Below are positions 44,064 to 53,646 of a stretch of 64,000 bases of DNA, piece by piece. The notes below the pieces were generated by a model. The model was not told the DNA's origin and made no database searches. It saw only the letters and a program-made list of their open reading frames with translations. Both the position numbers and the translations under genes were made by a program. Position 1 is the first letter of the stretch. Every line of letters starts with the position of its first letter. Source of the DNA: Candidatus Competibacter sp. (lineage in GTDB: Bacteria > Pseudomonadota > Gammaproteobacteria > Competibacterales > Competibacteraceae); the NCBI GenBank assembly GCA_029624815.1, contig JARSSH010000060.1:1-64000 (forward strand), given 5' to 3'.

Positions 44064-45146
44064 GTGCGTTCATACCAGATCGCCGTGATCGGCGCGGGAA
44101 TTACCGGCCTGACCCAAGCCCTGTGCTTGCAGCATCAAGGGCATCGGATCGTCCTGTTCGAACGCGGTGGCGAAGGTCTGGACCATCATTGCAGCCATGT
44201 CGGGGCGGGGATGCTGGCCCCGTACTGTGAACTGAGCGAGGCGGAACCTGAAATTGCCCGCTGGGGCGTTGCCGCCTTGGCGCTGTGGCGACGCATCGTC
44301 CCGGCGCTCGCGCAACCCGTGCACATGAGCTGCGAAGGCACGCTGGTGGTCGCGCATCATCGAGACCGGGCGGGCATGCAACATCTGGCCGAACGAGTTG
44401 AGCACGCCGGCTTCGGCGCGCATCTGCAATGGTTGCGGCGCGACGAATTGCGTGAGTTGGAACCCGAACTGGAAGGCCGCTTCGGCGAAGGTCTGTACCT
44501 CTCTCCAGAAGGCGAGATCGACCCGCGTTCCTTGCTGCCGTCCTTGGTCGAAACGCTACGTCAAAACGGCGCGACGCTGTGTTTCGAGACCGAGGTTCAG
44601 GATTTAGCGCCGGGAGAGATCATGGTGCTGGGCGAACGCCGTGGCTTCGACTGGGTGTTGGATTGTCGGGGGCTGGCGGCCAGCGACCAGATAACGGATT
44701 TGCGGGGTGTTCGGGGCGAGATTCTGGCCTTGCACACCGACGAGGTTCGTCTGCGCCGCCCGATTCGCATGATGCACCCTCGCTATCCGCTGTATATCGT
44801 GCCGCGTCCCGGAAATCGTTTCGTGGTCGGGGCGACCAGCATCGAAAGCGACTCCTTGCGGCCCGCGACCGTCCGTTCCACCCTGGAATTGCTTTCGGCG
44901 GCCTACGCCTTGCACCCGGCTTTCGCCGAAGCGGAGATCGTGGAGATGAAGGTCCAGTGCCGACCGACCCTGCCCGATCATTTGCCCCGCATCGTCCAGC
45001 AAGACAACTTGTTACGCATCAACGGACTGTACCGGCACGGCTATCTGCTCAGTCCGCTGGTCGCGGAGACCGTCGCGACCTTCATTCGCGACCAGCGCCG
45101 GCCCGCCGAGACGGCGAAGCTTTGGGTCGCGCCCGCCCCGCGCTAG
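44064..45146 (+). CDS. thiO: glycine oxidase ThiO (FAD-dependent)
   Basis: 360 residues, GTG start with GAATGAGG upstream. FAD-binding VIGAGITGLTQALCLQHQG at the N-terminus, GAGMLAPYCELSEAEPEI, and C-terminal NGLYRHGYLLSPLVAE. ThiO oxidises glycine to dehydroglycine for thiazole synthesis by ThiG. It belongs to the thiO-thiS-thiG-thiE row; no thiH is present, consistent with the aerobic ThiO route. Confidence 0.93.
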   Translation: MRSYQIAVIGAGITGLTQALCLQHQGHRIVLFERGGEGLDHHCSHVGAGMLAPYCELSEAEPEIARWGVAALALWRRIVPALAQPVHMSCEGTLVVAHHRDRAGMQHLAERVEHAGFGAHLQWLRRDELRELEPELEGRFGEGLYLSPEGEIDPRSLLPSLVETLRQNGATLCFETEVQDLAPGEIMVLGERRGFDWVLDCRGLAASDQITDLRGVRGEILALHTDEVRLRRPIRMMHPRYPLYIVPRPGNRFVVGATSIESDSLRPATVRSTLELLSAAYALHPAFAEAEIVEMKVQCRPTLPDHLPRIVQQDNLLRINGLYRHGYLLSPLVAETVATFIRDQRRPAETAKLWVAPAPR

Positions 45147-45190
45147 AATGCGCGCCTTTACCGTAAGCCGAGAATACCTTGAGGCCGCGC

Positions 45191-45391
45191 ATGATCATCG
45201 AAGTCAACGGAGAGAAGAAAACCTTGGAAAGCCCCCGTTCGCTGGCGGACGCCATCCGCGATTTGGGCTACGAAGGCGCACGGATCGCGGTGGCGCGTAA
45301 CGACGAATTCGTGCCGCGTGGCGACTATGCCACCCGTCAGCTTCAGGACGGGGATCGTCTGGAAATCGTGTCGCCGATGCAGGGAGGTTAG
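45191..45391 (+). CDS. thiS: sulfur carrier protein ThiS
   Basis: 66 residues, ubiquitin-like, ending in the Gly-Gly (SPMQGG) that is adenylated and converted to thiocarboxylate. [12 protein letters not shown] at the start, [15 protein letters not shown] in the middle. ATG 45191 is used. thiG starts 2 bp after its stop codon. Confidence 0.95.
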   Translation: MIIEVNGEKKTLESPRSLADAIRDLGYEGARIAVARNDEFVPRGDYATRQLQDGDRLEIVSPMQGG

Positions 45392-45393
45392 CG

Positions 45394-46194
45394 GTGACCG
45401 ACTCGAACTCGCCCATTTGGGAAATTGGGGGCCGTCAGTTGCGTTCGCGGCTGCTGTTGGGAACCGCTCGCTATCCGTCGCTGGCGGTGTTGCAACAGGC
45501 TATCGCCGCCTCGGGCGCCGAGATCGTGACCGTTTCGCTGCGACGGGAGTCGGCGACCGAACGGGCCGGAAACCGCTTCTGGTCCACGATCAAGGCGATG
45601 GGGGTACAGGTTCTGCCGAATACCGCCGGCTGCAAGACCGTGAAGGAAGCCGTGACCACTGCCGAGATGGGGCGGGAAATTTTCGAGACGTCGTGGTTGA
45701 AGTTGGAAGTGATCGGCGACGATTACACCCTGCAACCGCATCCCTTCCTGCTGGTCGAGGCGGCGGAGGAGCTGTGCCGGCGGGGTTTCCAGGTTTTTCC
45801 CTACACCACCGAGGATCTGGTGGTGGCGGAGCGGTTGGTGCAGGCCGGCTGCTCGATCCTGATGCCGTGGGGGGCGCCGATCGGCTCGGGTCAGGGCTTG
45901 AACAATCCCCATGCGCTACGAACCTTGCGCGCTCGTTACTCCGATATCGCGCTGATCGTGGATGCCGGGATCGGCAAACCGTCCCACGCCATCGCGGCGA
46001 TGGAGATGGGCTACGATGGCGTGCTGGTCAACACCGCCGTCGCCCGCGCGACCGATCCCGTTCGGATGGGACGGGCCTTCGCTCTGGCCGTCGAATCCGG
46101 GCGGCTGGCCTATCTGGCCGGCGCGATGCCGGTGCAAGAAATGGCCGAACCGAGCACGCCGGTCACCGGAACGCCGTTTTGGCACCAATCGTAG
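45394..46194 (+). CDS. thiG: thiazole synthase ThiG
   Basis: 266 residues, TIM-barrel, GTG start. Builds thiazole phosphate from DXP, dehydroglycine and ThiS thiocarboxylate. The Schiff-base Lys is Lys103 in [18 protein letters not shown]. Other conserved parts are [30 protein letters not shown] and [18 protein letters not shown]. Tightly packed between thiS and thiE. Confidence 0.97.
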   Translation: MTDSNSPIWEIGGRQLRSRLLLGTARYPSLAVLQQAIAASGAEIVTVSLRRESATERAGNRFWSTIKAMGVQVLPNTAGCKTVKEAVTTAEMGREIFETSWLKLEVIGDDYTLQPHPFLLVEAAEELCRRGFQVFPYTTEDLVVAERLVQAGCSILMPWGAPIGSGQGLNNPHALRTLRARYSDIALIVDAGIGKPSHAIAAMEMGYDGVLVNTAVARATDPVRMGRAFALAVESGRLAYLAGAMPVQEMAEPSTPVTGTPFWHQS

Positions 46195-46208
46195 GAGCGT
46201 GGCCGACG

Positions 46209-46823
46209 ATGCGGACCGACGGGATTCATGGTTTTTATCCGGTGGTGGACGACGTGCGCTGGGTGCGTCGCTTCCTGCCGCTGGGCGTGCGGACCATCCA
46301 GCTTCGGATCAAGGGGCGACCCGAAACGGAGGTGCGGCGGCAAATCCGCGAAGCGCTGGCCATCGCCGCCAATTACGACGACTGCCAGATGATCGTCAAC
46401 GACTACTGGCGGGAGGCGATCCAGGAAGGCGCGACGTGGCTGCATCTGGGGCAGGAGGATTGGGCGGTCGCCGATCGCGCGGCGATCCGGGTGGCCGGGA
46501 TCAAACTGGGGATCAGTACCCACAGTCCCAAGGAACTGGCGAACGCGTTGGACGCATGGCCCGATTACATCGCGCTGGGGCCGATTTACGAGACAACCTT
46601 GAAAAAGATGCCCTGGTCCCCGCAGGGGCTCGACCGCATCGGTGACTGGAAAACTCGTTTTGGCGGTCCGCTGGTCGCTATCGGCGGGATTACCTTGGAA
46701 CGGGCGCCGGCGGTGCTGGCGGCGGGGGCGGACGCCATCGCGGTCGTTTCCGATGTGCTGCGCGCGCCGGACCCGGACGAACGGGTTTGCGCCTGGCTGG
46801 ACCTCTTCCGCGAACGCCCCTGA
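46209..46823 (+). CDS. thiE: thiamine-phosphate synthase ThiE
   Basis: 204 residues. Joins the HMP-pyrophosphate and thiazole phosphate moieties. Conserved motifs are LRIKGRPETEVRRQI (phosphate binding Arg/Lys), CQMIVNDYWREAIQ (Mg-site ND), WLHLGQEDWAVA, KLGISTHSPKEL, ALGPIYETTLKKMP and IGGITLERAPAVLAAGADAI. ATG 46209 lies 15 bp after the thiG stop. Confidence 0.95.
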   Translation: MRTDGIHGFYPVVDDVRWVRRFLPLGVRTIQLRIKGRPETEVRRQIREALAIAANYDDCQMIVNDYWREAIQEGATWLHLGQEDWAVADRAAIRVAGIKLGISTHSPKELANALDAWPDYIALGPIYETTLKKMPWSPQGLDRIGDWKTRFGGPLVAIGGITLERAPAVLAAGADAIAVVSDVLRAPDPDERVCAWLDLFRERP

Positions 46824-46855
46824 TTTCACGATAAACCGCATGGAGACGCTTCGGG

Positions 46856-48049
46856 ATGTCCAGTTCGTTTCATCAATCCCCGAACGCGGCTAGCGCGCTC
46901 GGCGTCGAAGAGCAACTGCGCTACGCCCGTCACCTGATTTTGCCCGAGATCGGCCTTGACGGTCAGCGGAAATTACGGCAGGCGAGCGTGCTGGTGATTG
47001 GCGCCGGCGGCTTGGGCACGCCGGCCTTGCTGTACTTGGCCGCCGCCGGAGTCGGCCGCTTGGGCATCATCGATCCCGATCGGGTCGAGCTGAGCAACCT
47101 TCAGCGGCAGGTGTTGTACGACACGGCCGGTTGCGGCGCGGCCAAGGTCGAACACGCCCGTGACCGCCTGCTTGCGCTCAACCCGCATCTCCAGATCGAC
47201 GTTTACCCCGAGGCTTTCACTCTGGCCAATGCCGCGCGCTTGGTCGAAGCGTATGACCTGCTGATCGAAGGTTCCGATCGATTCGCCACCAAGTACCTGG
47301 TGAACGACGCCTGCGCGCTGGCGGGCAAGCCCTATGTCGGCGCCAGTATCCGCGCGTTTTCGGGGATGCTCTCGGTCTATGCCGCGCCGGGTGGCCCCTG
47401 TTATCGCTGCCTCTTCCCGGAGCCGCCGGGACCGGAAACGGTTCCATCCTGCGCCCAAGCGGGCGTGCTGGGGACGGTGCCCGGCCTGTTTGGAACCTTG
47501 CAGGCGCACGAGGCGCTCAAGCTGATTCTGGGAATCGGGGAACCGCTGATCGGCACGCTGCTCACGGTCGATTTATTGGCGATGCGCTTTCAAAAACCGC
47601 GGTTGCCGCGCGATCCGGACTGCCCCGTTTGCGGGGAGGCGCCCACGATCCGCGCGCTGGCCGAGACCGAATGGGTCTGCGCCGATACGTCGGAACTCCA
47701 GACGGATGGAAGGCCAGCGACGGTGCGGACCATGTCCACCGACGGATTGCCCTGGCTCGGTTTGGAGGCTGGACGGCGGCGTCCCGCATTGCGGTGGATC
47801 GATGTCCGCACCGAAGCCGAGTTTGCCGCCGGGCATATTCCAGGCGCCGAACATGTACCGCTGGATCGGATCGAGAGCCTGCCCGCGCGGGTGGGGCCAG
47901 ACGAGGAGCTTTTGCTCTACTGCCAGCGAGGGGAGCGAACCGTGCGGGCCTATCGCCTGCTTGGGGAGAGGCTGAAAGGGCGGTTGTCGCTACTGGAAGG
48001 CGGGTACGAGGCGTGGTTGCGCGTTGGGCCAGCGGGAAACCGCCGCTGA
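46856..48049 (+). CDS. MoeB/ThiF-type adenylyltransferase with C-terminal rhodanese domain
   Basis: 397 residues. The E1-like domain (about 15-255) has the ATP-binding VLVIGAGGLGTPALLYLAAAG, RVELSNLQRQVLYD and two CxxC zinc pairs (GPCYRC and DPDCPVCGEAP). The C-terminal rhodanese domain (about 285-392) carries the active Cys in LLLYCQRGERTVRA. It activates ubiquitin-like sulfur carriers, and the rhodanese Cys can supply sulfur. As last gene of the thi row it probably adenylates ThiS; MoaD activation is also possible, since no separate thiF is seen here. Confidence 0.93.
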   Translation: MSSSFHQSPNAASALGVEEQLRYARHLILPEIGLDGQRKLRQASVLVIGAGGLGTPALLYLAAAGVGRLGIIDPDRVELSNLQRQVLYDTAGCGAAKVEHARDRLLALNPHLQIDVYPEAFTLANAARLVEAYDLLIEGSDRFATKYLVNDACALAGKPYVGASIRAFSGMLSVYAAPGGPCYRCLFPEPPGPETVPSCAQAGVLGTVPGLFGTLQAHEALKLILGIGEPLIGTLLTVDLLAMRFQKPRLPRDPDCPVCGEAPTIRALAETEWVCADTSELQTDGRPATVRTMSTDGLPWLGLEAGRRRPALRWIDVRTEAEFAAGHIPGAEHVPLDRIESLPARVGPDEELLLYCQRGERTVRAYRLLGERLKGRLSLLEGGYEAWLRVGPAGNRR

Positions 48050-48161
48050 TTCCTCCGGCTCCGGCATGGAGCCGCCGTCCCTGGCGGCGGCCAAGCGTTC
48101 ATGAATCGTCCGCGCTCCATTTGGCCTTCCGCCGTTGCGGAATGTCCTTGACCCAGGCGCG

Positions 48162-49100
48162 CTAGGCCGCGCGTGGCGCCTCCATCAACGCCTTGACGTG
48201 AACGGCCACGCTGGCGGCCAGCGCCGACAGGTTGTAGCCGCCCTCCAGAACCGACACCACCCGGCCTTCGCAGCAGTCGGCCGCGACCGCCAGGATCTTC
48301 CGGGTTAGCCACTCATAGTCGTCCTCGCTGAAATTGAGTTCGGCCAGCGGGTCCAGGTAATGGGCGTCGAAACCGGCCGAAATCACGATCAGTTCGGGTT
48401 GGAACCGCCGCAACGCCGGTTCGATGTCCTGACGCCAGGCATGGCGTAGCTCGGCCGAGCCGCTTTCGGCCAGCAGCGGAACGTTGACGATGTTGCCCAC
48501 CCCGCGCTCTTCGCGCCGACCGGTGCCCGGATAGATGTCGGCCTGATGGGTGGAGACATAGAAGTAGCCGGGGTCGTGCTCGAACGCCGCCTGGGTGCCG
48601 TTGCCATGATGTACGTCGAAATCGATCGCCGCCACCCGTTCCAGATCGTAGGCAGCGCGGGCGTGGGCGGCGCCGATGGCGGCGTTGTTGAACAGGCAAA
48701 ATCCCATGGCCCGATCCGGTTCGGCGTGGTGGCCGGGCGGCCGGATGGCGCAGAAGGCGTTGCTGGCCCGCCGTTGCAACACGGCATCGACCGCCGCGCA
48801 GACCGCGCCCGCCGCTCGCAGGGCGGCCTCCCCCGAGTGGGGCGAAACGATGGTATCGCCGTCGATGGCGTAATGACCCTGTTTGGGAATCCGGCCGAGG
48901 ATGCGCTCGACGTGGCTTTGGCTGTGGATGCGGGTAAGCTGCTCGCGCGTGGCCTCGGACGGGTCGCGCCATTCCAGCGCCGCGAACGGGGCGGCGCCGA
49001 GGGCGTTGAGGATGGCGGTCAACCGCGCCGCGCATTCCGGGTGGCCGAAACCGGTATCGTGTTTCTGACAGGCCGGGTGAGTGTAGAGCAGGGTGGTCAT
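48162..49100 (-). CDS. histone-deacetylase-family hydrolase
   Basis: 312 residues with the zinc amidohydrolase motifs RPPGHHAEPDRAMGFCLFNN (catalytic His pair), IDFDVHHGNGTQAAF (zinc Asp/His), VISAGFDAHYLDPL (zinc Asp) and VLEGGYNLSALA. In bacteria such enzymes act on acetyl-lysine, acetylpolyamines or similar amides. ATG 49100 overlaps the end of the CBS gene by 4 bp, so the two are coupled. Confidence 0.93.
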   Translation of the reverse strand: MTTLLYTHPACQKHDTGFGHPECAARLTAILNALGAAPFAALEWRDPSEATREQLTRIHSQSHVERILGRIPKQGHYAIDGDTIVSPHSGEAALRAAGAVCAAVDAVLQRRASNAFCAIRPPGHHAEPDRAMGFCLFNNAAIGAAHARAAYDLERVAAIDFDVHHGNGTQAAFEHDPGYFYVSTHQADIYPGTGRREERGVGNIVNVPLLAESGSAELRHAWRQDIEPALRRFQPELIVISAGFDAHYLDPLAELNFSEDDYEWLTRKILAVAADCCEGRVVSVLEGGYNLSALAASVAVHVKALMEAPRAA

Positions 49101-49543
49101 GACGCAGGCGCCTCGCATCCGACGGTAGTGCGGCGCAGCGCTTTGAGAACGTCCTGGCGGGAAATGATGCCGACCAGTCGATGGCCTTCCTCGACCACCG
49201 GCAAACTTTTGCTGCGCGTTTCCACTAATTTCTGTAGCAGCCGGCTGAGCGGTAGTTGTGGGGTGACGGTGATCGGGTCGCGGGTCATCACTGTTTCAAC
49301 GAGTTGCTCCATGATGTCCTCGTAATGTGGAACCAGGGTGTGGGCGTCGAAACGAAATGCATTCAGCAAGTCGAACTTGGTCAACATGCCGAGCAGGTGG
49401 CGCTGGTTGTCCACGACCGGCACGCCGTTGAAGTCGTGGATTTCAAACAGCTCCTCGGCCTCGCGCAGTTTGGCTTTGAGACTGATGGCGATGGGATCGA
49501 CGGTCATCGCGTCGCGGACTTGATATTGCAAAAATTCGTACAT
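49097..49543 (-). CDS. two-CBS-domain protein
   Basis: 148 residues consisting of two CBS domains: about 10-65 (VRDAMTVDPIAISLKAKL, NGVPVVDNQRHLLGMLTKFD) and about 80-140 (VMTRDPITVTPQLPLSRLL, SLPVVEEGHRLVGIISRQDV). CBS pairs bind adenosyl ligands and regulate partner proteins. Coupled by a 4-bp overlap to the deacetylase gene, suggesting a regulatory link. No catalytic domain. Confidence 0.95.
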   Translation of the reverse strand: MYEFLQYQVRDAMTVDPIAISLKAKLREAEELFEIHDFNGVPVVDNQRHLLGMLTKFDLLNAFRFDAHTLVPHYEDIMEQLVETVMTRDPITVTPQLPLSRLLQKLVETRSKSLPVVEEGHRLVGIISRQDVLKALRRTTVGCEAPAS

Positions 49544-49642
49544 CGGTGCGGTCCTTTATGGAGCGTGGCGTTTCGCGCCCGGGAATTTTGTCACAGCGGA
49601 CGGGAACTGGGAAAACCGCGGATGATACAGACCGATGTTACT

Positions 49643-50674
49643 CTACGCCCTTGTCGCCCATCCCGCATCGCCGCCAGGGGTCGCGCCCACGGGTTGAGAT
49701 TCTCGGTCGATTTCCGCCACCCACTCCAGCGCCGCTTCCACCACCTCCAGTCCCGCGCCGCGCCGGCAGGCCCGTTCGCTCAAGGTGCGCCGCCAGGCTC
49801 GTGCGCCCGGCATACCCTGAAACAGCCCGAGGATAGGCCGGGTCATGCAATGCAGCGGCGTTCCGGTTTGCAGTTGTTTTTCCAGGTAGGGCAGCAACGC
49901 TCGAACGACCTCATGACGGCCCGGCGGCGGCGTGCTCGCGCCGAAAAACCGCCTGTCCACTTCGGCCAATAGATAGGGGTTCTCGTAAGCCGCGCGGCCG
50001 ATCATCGCTCCGTCCACCCGTCGCAACTGTTCCGCTACCTGTTCCAGCGTGATCAACCCGCCATTGAGCACCACGGTCAGCTCGGGGAAATCCTGCTTGA
50101 TGCGATGCACGACCTCGTAACGCAACGGCGGAATTTCCCGGTTTTCCTTCGGGCTCAGTCCGCTCAACCAGGCCTTGCGGGCGTGAACGACGAATATCGA
50201 GCATCCGCCCGCCGCGACCCGGCGCACGAAATCCGCCAGTTCCTCGTAAGAGTCCCGCCCGTCGATTCCGATACGGGTTTTGACCGTCACCGGCAGATTC
50301 ACCACCGCCCGCATCGCCGCCACGCACTCGGCCACCGCATCCGGTTCCGCCATCAGACAGGCTCCAAATCGGCCCGATTGAACCCGGTCGCTGGGGCAGC
50401 CGACGTTGAGATTGACTTCGTCGTAGCCCCAGTCGGCGGCGATGCGGGCGCAGCGGGCCAACTCGACGGGATCGCTGCCGCCCAGTTGCAGAGCCAGCGG
50501 GTGTTCGGCTGGATCGTAAGCCAGCAGTCGCTCCCGATCGCCGCGCAGTACCGCCCCAGTCGTGACCATCTCGGTGTAAAGCAGGGCATGGCGGGTCAGC
50601 AGCCGGAGAAAATACCGGCAGTGTCGGTCGGTCCAGCCCAGCATCGGCGCGATGGCGATCGGGCGGTTGAGCAT
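49643..50674 (-). CDS. dusA: tRNA-dihydrouridine synthase A
   Basis: 343 residues. FMN-dependent reduction of uridines in the tRNA D-loop. Signatures are IAIAPMLGWTDRHCRYFLRLL (DusA-specific start), LYTEMVTTGAVLRGD, LNVGCPSDRVQSGRFGACLM with the catalytic Cys, and KTRIGIDGRDSYEEL. The C-terminal tail is ordinary. It precedes pyrD by 25 bp in the opposite gene order on the same strand, i.e. pyrD is upstream. Confidence 0.97.
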   Translation of the reverse strand: MLNRPIAIAPMLGWTDRHCRYFLRLLTRHALLYTEMVTTGAVLRGDRERLLAYDPAEHPLALQLGGSDPVELARCARIAADWGYDEVNLNVGCPSDRVQSGRFGACLMAEPDAVAECVAAMRAVVNLPVTVKTRIGIDGRDSYEELADFVRRVAAGGCSIFVVHARKAWLSGLSPKENREIPPLRYEVVHRIKQDFPELTVVLNGGLITLEQVAEQLRRVDGAMIGRAAYENPYLLAEVDRRFFGASTPPPGRHEVVRALLPYLEKQLQTGTPLHCMTRPILGLFQGMPGARAWRRTLSERACRRGAGLEVVEAALEWVAEIDRESQPVGATPGGDAGWATRA

Positions 50675-50699
50675 GGTATGGCGCGGATCGGGGGAAAGG

Positions 50700-51713
50700 T
50701 TAACGCAAGGCCAGCACCGCTTCCCGAATCAGGTCCGGGCCGCGATAGATAAAGCCAGTGTAAATCTGCACCAGGCTGGCGCCGGCCGCGATCTTGGCGG
50801 CGGCATCGGCCCCGCTCAGGATGCCGCCCACGGCAATGATCGGAATTTCACCGGCCAGAATATCGGCCAGGCGGCGCACCACCGCGGTCGAGCGTTCCCG
50901 CAGCGGTGCGCCGCTCAGCCCGCCGGTTTCCCCGGCGTGGGGCAAGCCTTCCACGCCGGCTCGTGAGAACGTGGTATTGGTGGCGATGACCGCATCCATG
51001 CCGTGCCGGAGCAGCGCTTGTCCCACCGTGGGCAAATCGGCTTCGGCCAGATCCGGCGCGATCTTGATGGCCAGCGGCACGTAACGGCCGTGGGCATCGC
51101 ACAGTCGTTGTTGTTCCGCTTTCAACGCCGCCAACAACTGCTCCAGCGCCGTGCCGTATTGCAGGTCGCGCAGGCCCGGCGTGTTGGGCGAGGAGATGTT
51201 GACGGTGACGTAGCTGGCCCAGGGATAAACCTTGCGCAGGCCAGTTAGATAATCGTCGGTCGCGCGTTCCACCGGGGTATCGGCATTTTTGCCGATGTTA
51301 ATGCCCAGTACGCCCTTGAAGCCGGATTGCCGCACTTGCTCGATCAGGTGGTCTATCCCTTTATTATTGAAGCCCAGTCGGTTGATCAGCGCCTGTGCCG
51401 ATGGCAGCCGGAACATGCGAGGCTTGGGATTGCCCGGTTGGGCGCGCGGGGTGACCGTGCCGATTTCGATGAAGCCAAATCCCAATGCCTCCCAGGCGCC
51501 GATGCATTCGCCATTTTTATCCAGACCGGCCGCGAGCCCGACCGGATTGGGGAAATCCAGGCCCATGACCCGGCGCGGTTGGAAGGGTACTCGCGTTCCG
51601 AACAGTGTGCCCAGCGGCAAAGCCGGTGTCGTGCGCAGCAGGCCGAGCGTCCAATCGTGAGCGGTTTCGGGGTCGAGCTGAAACAGCAAAGCGCGCAACG
51701 GAAAATAGAACAT
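50700..51713 (-). CDS. pyrD: dihydroorotate dehydrogenase (quinone), class 2
   Basis: 337 residues. [20 protein letters not shown] is the membrane-associated N-terminal helix pair of class 2 enzymes; [17 protein letters not shown] binds [18 protein letters not shown] contains the catalytic Ser, and [17 protein letters not shown] and [16 protein letters not shown] complete the phosphate site. Oxidises dihydroorotate to orotate using quinone. ATG 51713 is preferred to 51743. Confidence 0.97.
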   Translation of the reverse strand: MFYFPLRALLFQLDPETAHDWTLGLLRTTPALPLGTLFGTRVPFQPRRVMGLDFPNPVGLAAGLDKNGECIGAWEALGFGFIEIGTVTPRAQPGNPKPRMFRLPSAQALINRLGFNNKGIDHLIEQVRQSGFKGVLGINIGKNADTPVERATDDYLTGLRKVYPWASYVTVNISSPNTPGLRDLQYGTALEQLLAALKAEQQRLCDAHGRYVPLAIKIAPDLAEADLPTVGQALLRHGMDAVIATNTTFSRAGVEGLPHAGETGGLSGAPLRERSTAVVRRLADILAGEIPIIAVGGILSGADAAAKIAAGASLVQIYTGFIYRGPDLIREAVLALR

Positions 51714-52246
51714 CGCTATCCTCGGGTTCAATAAATGAGGCAATAAATCACTGCCGCGAAAGTGGGCGCCGCCTTGACATGAACGCCAGACCCGAAAATG
51801 TTCAGATCAGGGTGGATGCGTTGCTTGCCTGACAGAAAGTTATCAATATGCAAACTCATAATACAGATTTATCGAAAAACCGAGGTTGTTGTAGTAGACA
51901 ATAGCTACAATCCGGTGGATACTAACGACGCTACTGAGTCTTTTTCAAGTATCAAGAAAGGTAATCTAGCCGCTTCTGTGCAAGATTTCGTATATATTAC
52001 AACATGTTGTCGGTATTTCGAAGTGTATCCCATGGGCTGACCGTGAGCGGGTATGCTCGCAGGCTTCGAGTTGCGGCCGAAACGCATGCAAGACATTTCG
52101 AGATATTTCGGTCAAGTTGGATATTTGAGATGACACGGTAGGGCATAAGCGCCTTCAATCTGACAACAATAATGCCGAGCGTCCTCCTCCGGCACGGTGG
52201 ATCTCGGTGCTCCATCTAATAACCGACTGCAGGTGAGAGATCCACA
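51714..52246. other. AT-rich intergenic region upstream of the sigma-54 activator
   Basis: 533 bp with lower GC than its surroundings, between divergent pyrD and the activator gene. It holds a 12-bp perfect palindrome ACAACATGTTGT at 51999-52010 and several A/T tracts that look promoter-like. A frame at 51798-52040 has no ribosome site and low plausibility. No gene is called. Confidence 0.5.
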
Positions 52247-53590
52247 ATGCGCAAGCTTCTGATTTTGAGCACGGGAGCGGTCGAGGAAGCATTGCTCCAG
52301 AAAATCGCGGCGGCTGACTGGGAAGTGTACTGGGCCCAGGAATCCGCCATGGCCAGAACCCTTCTTACCGAGCATTCGTTTGAAGTCGGTCTCGCCATCC
52401 TGTTTAGCTGCGAGCCCGAGCGATCGGTCCAGTGGGTGGTTGACCTGATGCTGGCTCGCCGGAAGATGCAATGGGTCATGGCGCTGTCCCGCCAGTGTCT
52501 TGATCGCAAACTATTGTCCAGCGTCATCGCCGAGCGCTGCTGCGACTACTATACCCTACCCATCGATCCTGCGCGCCTGGTGGTGACGCTTGGGCATGCC
52601 TACGGAATGGAAACTCTAACTGAAATGACCCTCCGTCAGCAGCGCGAGGCGGAATCCCAGTACGGTTTGATCGGCAACAGTGCGGTCATGCAAACCCTGT
52701 TTCGGGGAATTCAGAAAGCGGCGGAGGTGGATGTGCCGGTGCTGGTCACCGGCGAGAGCGGCACCGGCAAGGAGCAGGCGGCCCGCGCCATTCATGAGTA
52801 TTCCGCCCGTGCGGTGTCGCCGTTCGTGGCCATGAACTGCGCCGCCCTGCCTGCCAACCTGATTCAATCGGAATTGTTCGGGCATGAGAAGGGCGCGTTC
52901 ACCGGCGCGAGCGAGCGCCGGATCGGCCATCTCGAATCCGCCAACGGCGGTACGCTATTCCTGGATGAAATCGGCGATCTCGCTCCCGAACTGCAAGCCA
53001 ATCTGTTGCGGTTTCTGGAGGAAAAGAAGATTCGCCGCCTGGGCAGCACCAAGCCGATTCCGGTCAATGTCCGGGTGATCGCCGCCACCAACACCCATCT
53101 GGAGCAGATCGTGCGGGACGGTCGGTTCCGCGAGGATTTGTACTACCGGCTCAACGTGCTGCACTTGCGCGCGCCAGCTCTGCGCGAACGCAAGAACGAT
53201 GTCGAATTGCTGGCCAAGCACTTCTTCACCAAGTTTGCCGCGGAAACCAGGACTTCCGCCAAGGGCTTGGGCCGCGATGCGCTGGAGGTCATCAACCGTT
53301 ACGATTGGCCCGGCAACGTGCGGGAATTGATGAACCGGGTGCGCCGGGCGGTACTGTTGAGCGAGGGGCCGTATGTCAGCCCCGACGACCTGGAGTTGGA
53401 GCGGCGCTCGCTTGGGCGCGGCTTCGTGACCTTGGACGAAGCCCGGATGGCGGCCGATCGCGAAACCATCCAATCGACCTTGCTGCGAACCCGCTTCAAT
53501 ATCGCCCGCGCCGCCCAGGAGCTGGGGGTTTCGCGCATGACGTTGTACCGCTTGATGGAGAAATACGATATCCGTCGGGATAATTCCTGA
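52247..53590 (+). CDS. VpsR-like sigma-54-type transcriptional activator
   Basis: 447 residues. A receiver-like N-terminal domain (1-120) lacks the phosphoacceptor Asp at the expected strand end (VGLAILFS). It is followed by an AAA+ domain (about 135-370) with Walker A GESGTGKEQ, the sigma-54 contact loop GAFTGA, Walker B TLFLDEIGDL, and a C-terminal Fis-type HTH (ARAAQELGVSRMTLYRLMEKY). The degenerate receiver resembles VpsR, which responds to c-di-GMP and controls exopolysaccharide genes. The ligand here is not visible, and target genes are not obvious nearby. Confidence 0.88.
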   Translation: MRKLLILSTGAVEEALLQKIAAADWEVYWAQESAMARTLLTEHSFEVGLAILFSCEPERSVQWVVDLMLARRKMQWVMALSRQCLDRKLLSSVIAERCCDYYTLPIDPARLVVTLGHAYGMETLTEMTLRQQREAESQYGLIGNSAVMQTLFRGIQKAAEVDVPVLVTGESGTGKEQAARAIHEYSARAVSPFVAMNCAALPANLIQSELFGHEKGAFTGASERRIGHLESANGGTLFLDEIGDLAPELQANLLRFLEEKKIRRLGSTKPIPVNVRVIAATNTHLEQIVRDGRFREDLYYRLNVLHLRAPALRERKNDVELLAKHFFTKFAAETRTSAKGLGRDALEVINRYDWPGNVRELMNRVRRAVLLSEGPYVSPDDLELERRSLGRGFVTLDEARMAADRETIQSTLLRTRFNIARAAQELGVSRMTLYRLMEKYDIRRDNS

Positions 53591-53646
53591 GCCGGCACGG
53601 TCATTGGTTGGAGCGGCCCCGAGTCGTGGGCTGCGGTATCGCCAAG

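Noticed and set aside
48071-48088. GCCGCC/GGCGGC hairpin after the MoeB-rhodanese gene as terminator
   Set aside because: Only 6-bp arms and no T-run on either strand.
51798-52040. 80-codon frame upstream of the sigma-54 activator
   Set aside because: No ribosome site, AT-rich promoter-like DNA, no recognisable features.
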